Assembly (NCBI GenBank): GCA_050742535.1
Contig: JBOGIQ010000208.1
Location: 1-10,347 of the forward strand
Source: Gp6-AA40 sp050742535
Lineage (GTDB): Bacteria > Acidobacteriota > Vicinamibacteria > Vicinamibacterales > UBA2999
Length of the DNA: 10,347 nucleotides
Reading direction: 5' to 3'
Made by a program: the position numbers and the translations under genes
The notes under the pieces: model-generated
What the model was told of the DNA's origin: nothing
Database searches by the model: none
What the model saw: only the letters and a program-made list of their open reading frames with translations
Shown: piece by piece, positions 6,801-10,347 of the stretch
How positions within the stretch are numbered: the first letter of the stretch is position 1
Layout: every line of letters begins with the position of its first letter

Positions 6801-7349
6801 TCGATCGATCGGGCCGTCGTCACTCGCCTCGCCGCCAGGAACCGCCGGGCGGGCCGACCGGCGGAGCGATCGCCGGACGCCTTCGGGTGTGTTCTCGAGG
6901 GCGTCCTGCAGCCACGCGTCGAACGCTTCCGCGTAGAGACGCCGCGCTTCACCTTCGGTCAGCACGCGGAACAGCGGATCGACACCGGCTTCCACCGGGC
7001 GCTCGCGCAGCAGGTCGGCGCAAAACCCGTGAATGGTGCTGACGTGCGCCTCCTCGAGGTTCATCAACGCCGCATCGAGACGTGCCCGGGGCGCCGCGTC
7101 CAGTCCCGAATCGCCCGTGCCGCGCTCGAGCTCCTGCCGCAGGCGCAGCTTCAGCTCGCCGGCAGCCTTTTCCGTGAATGTCACGGCGACGAGGTCGCCG
7201 ACGGACGCTTTTCCGGTTGCCAGCACGCGCACAATGCGCCGGACCAGCTCGGTTGTTTTCCCCGTGCCGGCGGCGGCTTCGACGACAACAGTCGAGTCGA
7301 GGTCGTTCGCGATCGCGTCGCGCGCGTCCTGATCGTCGAGCACGATCAT
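3813..7349 (-). CDS. addA: AddA-type ATP-dependent helicase-nuclease subunit (UvrD/RecB superfamily)
   Basis: This 1178-residue protein is the motor and nuclease subunit of an AddAB-type complex that processes double-strand DNA ends for recombinational repair. Superfamily-1 helicase motifs are intact: Walker A AAAGTGKT (25-32), motif Ia VTFTEKAAGEL (56-66), STIHGFC (104-110), motif II DEFQDTDP (375-382), motif III VGDPKQSIYRFRRAD (414-428), motif IV TTSFRG (450-455), motif V TVHKAKGLEF (761-770) and motif VI AYVAATRARDLLVV (829-842). The C-terminus is a PD-(D/E)XK nuclease: His1044 in GTLVHASL, Asp1125 in GNVDLAF, Asp1138 and Lys1140 in VVDFKT, and Gln1157 in QLYAEAI. Length is typical. The ATG overlaps the addB stop as ATGA and has a strong GGAGG five bases upstream. 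Two in-frame repeat insertions (residues about 907-930 and 1011-1023) lie in the region linking motor and nuclease. They do not interrupt any motif, so the enzyme is expected to be active. A generic UvrD/RecB-family helicase is the alternative name. Confidence 0.95.
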   Translation of the reverse strand: MIVLDDQDARDAIANDLDSTVVVEAAAGTGKTTELVRRIVRVLATGKASVGDLVAVTFTEKAAGELKLRLRQELERGTGDSGLDAAPRARLDAALMNLEEAHVSTIHGFCADLLRERPVEAGVDPLFRVLTEGEARRLYAEAFDAWLQDALENTPEGVRRSLRRSARPAVPGGEASDDGPIDRLRAAGWDLAEWRDFRGAWRRPEFDRRGSIAALVRRVHECAAITSRAASVRDPLFVDTAAVRRTSEDLRLIMAAGDDDAAEAVLVDLCRERDVRRARKGMGASLARGIARADVQATLQSLLQQLDLFKADADADLAALLRQELQGSIDRYERLKAAHGALDFLDLLLRARDLLRDRADVREHFQRRFSRLFVDEFQDTDPLQAELLLLLAADDPAEGDAWRVRPVRGKLFVVGDPKQSIYRFRRADVRIYSRVRTQLQQHGARCEQLTTSFRGVPNLQRAVNAAFAPLMTGDPETMQASYVPLARSRDDLPGQPSLIALPVPRPYGKRNISGIAIDASLPDAVGAFVDWLVHESGWQVTEHHGAAPVPVRPRHVCLLFRRFVSFGADVTRGYVDALEARGINHLLVGGRAFHGREEIETLRAALAAVEWPDDQLSVFATLRGALFAIGDEELLEYRHRFAKAFHPFRIPANLPVHLQPIAEALQLLATLHLRRNRRPVADTISDLFAATRAHVGFALRRAGEQVLANALHVAELARQYELSGGISFRGFIDALQQAADEGQAGEAPIVEEGSDGVRLMTVHKAKGLEFPVVILADMTAKLAPFEASRYIDVDAGVCALRIGGWSPVDLLRQQPLEQAREREEGIRTAYVAATRARDLLVVPAIGDQPYDGGWLSPLDAAVYPPVGGRRQPRTAAGCPPFKKDSVLQRPDDGVAMSHTVAPGCHTCGAGSAESGAVSCGTGPAESGASEADPSFEVVWWDPSALQLGAEPPFGLRRQELISKDVALDVVAEGTARYVTWRNGREDAITRAARPTVNVRTVTEWARAVNPDKWQVASSKFQVQMVTLEASEGRPSGPRFGTLVHASLAAVPLDADQATSDRIVAVQARIVAAPAGEVIAAQQLVRAVLGHEVLAQARRAAERGALLRETPTTIILDGQVIEGNVDLAFETEDGYLVVDFKTDRAEGDVLAVYTRQVQLYAEAIAEATGKPARALLMSV
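4265..4316 (-). repeat. In-frame heptamer array inside addA (unit AAGTNNC)
   Basis: On the coding strand five consecutive 7-bp units occupy 4316 down to 4282: AAGTGGC, AAGTGGC, AAGTTCC, AAGTTTC, AAGTGCA. A short opposite-strand arm follows: TTCAAGTG (4266-4273) is the exact reverse complement of CACTTGAA (4284-4291), leaving a ten-base loop. Because the period is not a multiple of three, the array reads as a non-repetitive peptide, DKWQVASSKFQVQ (addA residues 1011-1023), unlike the Ala/Arg/Glu-rich surroundings. The frame is kept on both sides, so the whole insertion must be a multiple of three, or the boundary was repaired later. The site lies just before the conserved GRPSGPRFGTLVHA segment of the nuclease domain. 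Confidence 0.88.
4560..4631 (-). repeat. Two tandem 36-bp units coding a 12-residue repeat in addA
   Basis: GGCACCGGACTCGGC at 4566 begins a 30-base segment repeated at 4602-4631 with three mismatches, giving a 36-bp period. In the protein this is CGAGSAESGAVS followed by CGTGPAESGASE (residues 907-930). It is a flexible Gly/Ser/Ala/Glu segment placed between the APGCHT stretch and FEVVWWDP, both of which look like ordinary family sequence. The unit is a multiple of three, so copy number can change without breaking the frame. A Cys starts each unit (907, 919) and another lies at 904, but their regular spacing follows from the repeat and is not good evidence for metal binding. Confidence 0.85.
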
Positions 7350-10347
7350 GGCCGCCTCCGCAGCTCGATCAGGTCGCGGAGCCGGTCGTCGGATTTGCGC
7401 GCAATGCGCAGCTCCTCGTGTGGACCACAGACCGGCCGGAAGTCACACCAGGCGCAGGCACGCTCGTTCGGGGCTGCGGCGAGAAACCCGAGCTCGATGG
7501 CGCGGTCGATGATCTCGAGCGCTTCGACCCCGGCGCGGCGCGCGTGCGGCAGCAACGACACGGGACGGACCTTGTAGCCGCCAGCCGTCGTGCAGAAAAA
7601 GAGACGCGTTTCCGCAACAGGCTGCCCGGTGACCTCCTCGACGGCCAGTGAGTACAGGACCGGCTGCAGCGTTGCGCCGCCGCCGATGATCAGGTCGTCT
7701 GTCGTCCGGTCCTTGCCCGTCTTGTGATCCGTGACCCGCAGCACGCCGGTGTCGCCGTGCGCCTCGACGAGGTCGACCGCTCCGCGCAGCTGGAATCGGC
7801 CGTCGATGAGCACTTCCGTGCGACGGCTTGCCGGATCGCGGTCGGCGCTCACCGGCAGCCCGAACGACAGCTCGAAGTAGCGGGGCGTCCACTCGCCACC
7901 CTCTTCGCTGGTCCGGCGAAGCCAGCCGCGGAGATCGCGCGCGATGACGGCAATCTCCTCGTGCCAGACGCGGTCGATGGCCGGCGCGAGCTTCTCCCTG
8001 TATTCCGCGGCGACCGACGCGATCGCTTCCTCGAGCACGACAAGAGCCGCGTCGAGTGACGCGGCGGTCACCGGCAGCGCGCCGCGCCCGGCGAGCGCGC
8101 GGTACGCCACCGCCTGAATCCGGTGAACGATGCTGCCGCGGGTCAACGGATCGAGACGCTGGAGCGGTTCCGGTCGCTCGGCCGGCTCGAGGCGGTAGAC
8201 CGCGCTGAGAAAGAACTGATACGGACAGGCGGAGAATTTCTGCAGCGCGGAAATCGAATACGGCCGCCGGTGCAGCCGCTGCGAGTCGAAGGCGGCGCGC
8301 GTCGCATCGGTGACGCGAGTGAGACCATCGAGATGCGACCAGCGCGGCAGGCCCCGGCCCCACCGCTCCGTCACCGACCGGCGCAGCGATTCGTTCAGCC
8401 GAAGCAGGTATTGCGCGTGCCCGCGGACCGCCGCGGGGTCGGCGGCTTCGAACAGCGTTCGCAGCACCGCAAGGTCGTGTTCCTGATCGTCAATGGCCTC
8501 CTCGGGCCGCGCCGGCGCCGGCCACGCCAGCGTCGGATCGCCGCGCTCCGCTGCCCGGCGCTCGAGGCCTGGTAAGTCAGGCATCACACCCGTGGCGCCG
8601 CGCAGCACGTCGAGCGCATAGAACGACGGCACGCGGGCACGACCTTCCGCGACGTCCAGGCGCGGATACGACACATAGAGGCGCTCTGCCGCCGCGCCAA
8701 CGGCCAGATGCAGCAGCACCCGTTCCCGTCGCGACCGCTCCGCGCGCGTCACCAGCGGCGTCATCTTCTCCCTCGCCTCGTCCAGCAACAGCGGATCCTG
8801 GGACGACTTCCGCGGAAACATCCGCTCGGCCAGCCCCGGCACGAACACCACGCGGAACGAACGGCCGCGCGCCTGTGCCGGGTTGCCGACGAAGACGCGC
8901 CCGTAGCGGCGCGACGGCGGCTCGCTGTCCACACTTCGCAGGCGCTCCGTCAGCACCATCCGCACTTCGTCCACGGAGACAGGACCGACCGAGGCCATCG
9001 GCCTCAGATCAGCAAGGACACGGCGCACATACGCAGGCGCCCGCAGCGTTCGCGGCGCGAGGTCGTCGAAACGATCGAGCCATTCACCCCACAGGGCGAG
9101 CGCCGGCCACTCCGCCATCTCCGTGACGATCGGAATGGCGAATGCGCCCAGGTGGACGAGGCGCCGGCGGTCGTCGTCGATGGCGGACAGCCGCGGCGAT
9201 GCCGGGTCTTCTCTTTCGATCTCGATGCGCCGCGCGCGCAGCTCCTCGTCGAAGCCGGTGAGCCGCCGCCGCCAACGCGCCGGATCGCCGCCGACGACGG
9301 CCGCTTCGACGAGCATGCGTTCCCAGCGCCGTGGCGTGCGCAGGCTGCCCGCGAGAACGCCGCGCTCCTCGTCGTCATCCGGCACGACCTCCGCGGACTC
9401 CGTTTCCGGACTGGCTGGCCCGGATTCTCCTGAATCCGACGCTGACGCTCCAAACACTTCGTCGTCCGACGCAATCCAATCCGCGTGCGGCTGGCCGGGA
9501 TCCGGCAGCTGGCCGAGGGAAAGGTATTCGGCAAAACGCGACGCGGAGAGACCCTCCGCCGCACAGGCGAGCAGGGCCAGGAACGCCCGACCGGCCGGGT
9601 GCGGCCGGCGCGTGCCGCGGTCGAACCAGGCGCGGACACGGGCACGCTCGAACGCGTGTTCGAGCAGACCGTGATAGTGCTCGGGCGATCGTACGAACAC
9701 GGCCATCTCGTCGAACGGCACGCCTGTGCGCGCCTCGCGCAGAATGCGGCGAGCGATCTCCACGCATTCGCGCCCTTCGCCGGGCGCCGAGAACAGCTCG
9801 AGGGAACCATCGAGCGCACGCGGTGCCGGCGCTTCACCGGAGAAGAGACAGGCACGGAGGTGGTCGAGATCCGACCGGCGCGGGCTGTCTACTTCTTCGA
9901 CCTCTCCGCCACATCGTTCGAGCGCCCGTCGCGCGGACAGATCGTGCGCCGGCACGGTCGCCAGCAGGTCTGTGGCAACGGAGGTCAGCGCAGCAATGAG
10001 CGCCTCCTCCATCGCGCTTTCGACGGCGAGATCCAGCAGCAGCAGCGGAGCGCGCAGGAAGGCTTCTCCCTCAACGCCCGCAGCGGCCGCCGCAAGCAGC
10101 CCCGCGCGATCGGCGGTGCACGCATCGGTGAGTTCGGACTCCGCCTGGCCAACCAGAACGGCCAGGTCATGGCCGGCGCGACCGGCGGTGCTCAGCGCCG
10201 CAGAATCGAGGCCGGCAAGCCGCACATCTGTCAGCGTGCGCGCCAGCGCCCGTGGAAATCCAGGCGTTCGCGCCACGACGCCGAAGTAATCGAGCGTGCC
10301 GTCTTCCGCCGCGTCGAACGCAACACGGCTGGCGACGGCCTCGACGC
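7346..10347 (-). CDS. addB: AddB-type nuclease subunit, PD-(D/E)XK family with Fe-S cysteines (5' end missing)
   Basis: The frame is open to the right edge. A GTG at 10276 could be read as a start, but the sequence upstream of it continues as natural protein (VARTPGFPRALAR is preceded by GTLDYFGV), so the gene almost certainly begins outside the window. About 1000 residues are visible. Counting from that GTG, RSFRVVFVPGLAERMFP (472-488) is typical of the inactive helicase half of AddB. The C-terminal nuclease has SISALQKFSACPYQFFL (674-690), His718 in GSIVHRI, Asp835 in GAVDLVEA, Asp850 and Lys852 in TDHKTGK, and Gln871 before PVLYSL. Cys684 and the trio Cys941-x2-Cys944-x5-Cys950 match the iron-sulfur cysteines that staple AddB-type nuclease domains. 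Residues about 275-305 are a Ser/Glu/Asp-rich acidic loop with no family motif. Whether a Walker A site exists cannot be judged because the N-terminus is absent. It is the first visible gene of the addBA operon and is coupled to addA by a four-base overlap. Confidence 0.92.
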   Translation of the reverse strand, partial: VEAVASRVAFDAAEDGTLDYFGVVARTPGFPRALARTLTDVRLAGLDSAALSTAGRAGHDLAVLVGQAESELTDACTADRAGLLAAAAAGVEGEAFLRAPLLLLDLAVESAMEEALIAALTSVATDLLATVPAHDLSARRALERCGGEVEEVDSPRRSDLDHLRACLFSGEAPAPRALDGSLELFSAPGEGRECVEIARRILREARTGVPFDEMAVFVRSPEHYHGLLEHAFERARVRAWFDRGTRRPHPAGRAFLALLACAAEGLSASRFAEYLSLGQLPDPGQPHADWIASDDEVFGASASDSGESGPASPETESAEVVPDDDEERGVLAGSLRTPRRWERMLVEAAVVGGDPARWRRRLTGFDEELRARRIEIEREDPASPRLSAIDDDRRRLVHLGAFAIPIVTEMAEWPALALWGEWLDRFDDLAPRTLRAPAYVRRVLADLRPMASVGPVSVDEVRMVLTERLRSVDSEPPSRRYGRVFVGNPAQARGRSFRVVFVPGLAERMFPRKSSQDPLLLDEAREKMTPLVTRAERSRRERVLLHLAVGAAAERLYVSYPRLDVAEGRARVPSFYALDVLRGATGVMPDLPGLERRAAERGDPTLAWPAPARPEEAIDDQEHDLAVLRTLFEAADPAAVRGHAQYLLRLNESLRRSVTERWGRGLPRWSHLDGLTRVTDATRAAFDSQRLHRRPYSISALQKFSACPYQFFLSAVYRLEPAERPEPLQRLDPLTRGSIVHRIQAVAYRALAGRGALPVTAASLDAALVVLEEAIASVAAEYREKLAPAIDRVWHEEIAVIARDLRGWLRRTSEEGGEWTPRYFELSFGLPVSADRDPASRRTEVLIDGRFQLRGAVDLVEAHGDTGVLRVTDHKTGKDRTTDDLIIGGGATLQPVLYSLAVEEVTGQPVAETRLFFCTTAGGYKVRPVSLLPHARRAGVEALEIIDRAIELGFLAAAPNERACAWCDFRPVCGPHEELRIARKSDDRLRDLIELRRRP
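7355..7359 (-). promoter_or_regulatory. Strong Shine-Dalgarno site for addA
   Basis: The coding strand reads GGAGG followed by five bases and the ATG at 7349, inside the last codons of addB. It is the clearest ribosome-binding site in the window. Together with the ATGA overlap it fixes the addA start and suggests AddA is made at high efficiency relative to the coupled upstream gene. Confidence 0.75.

Noticed and set aside
5214..7577. A 787-codon open frame on the + strand opposite addA and the end of addB
   Set aside because: It is a shadow of GC-rich coding bias. It spans the addB-addA junction, has no recognisable domain, and is rich in Arg, Gln and Ala without motif structure.
10274..10276. 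GTG as the true start of addB
   Set aside because: The frame stays open to the window edge and the upstream residues (ending GTLDYFGV) read as normal protein continuing into the family-like sequence. AddB proteins are also normally longer at the N-terminus.

Overview
The window is gene-dense, GC-rich DNA (roughly two thirds G+C by eye) from a bacterial chromosome. It has no tRNA, rRNA, CRISPR, transposase or phage gene. The gene families, the codon bias and above all the short period-7 tandem repeats between and inside genes suggest a member of the Acidobacteriota, possibly Vicinamibacteria. That placement is inference from general familiarity and was not tested by a search.

Layout. At the left, two leftward genes overlap by four bases: a small protein with a possible nucleotidyltransferase core (757-1230) and an endonuclease/exonuclease/phosphatase-fold hydrolase (20-760). 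Diverging from them, with only 17 bp between the start codons, is a rightward seven-iron ferredoxin (1248-1619). It converges on a leftward UbiB/ABC1-family atypical kinase with two C-terminal membrane helices (1710-3350). A rightward 83-residue protein of unknown function follows (3501-3752). The right two thirds is a leftward operon for an AddAB-type helicase-nuclease: addB (7346 to beyond the right edge, 5' end missing) overlaps addA (3813-7349) by four bases.

How the genes work together. AddA and AddB should form the two-subunit complex that unwinds and trims double-strand DNA ends for RecA-dependent repair. AddA has a complete UvrD-type motor plus a PD-(D/E)XK nuclease. AddB has a RecB-like nuclease framed by four cysteines that fit an iron-sulfur cluster. 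The other genes show no clear functional link to this pair or to each other.

The most distinctive content is three separate arrays of 7-bp tandem units, each with a different unit and each with an opposite-strand arm that could fold back. One fills the gap between ferredoxin and ubiB, one lies just upstream of the 83-residue gene, and one sits in frame inside addA. A fourth repeat, a duplicated 36-bp unit, is also in frame inside addA. Both addA insertions fall in the stretch linking the helicase core to the nuclease domain. A cluster of overlapping palindromes fills the 60-bp gap between the 83-residue gene and addA.
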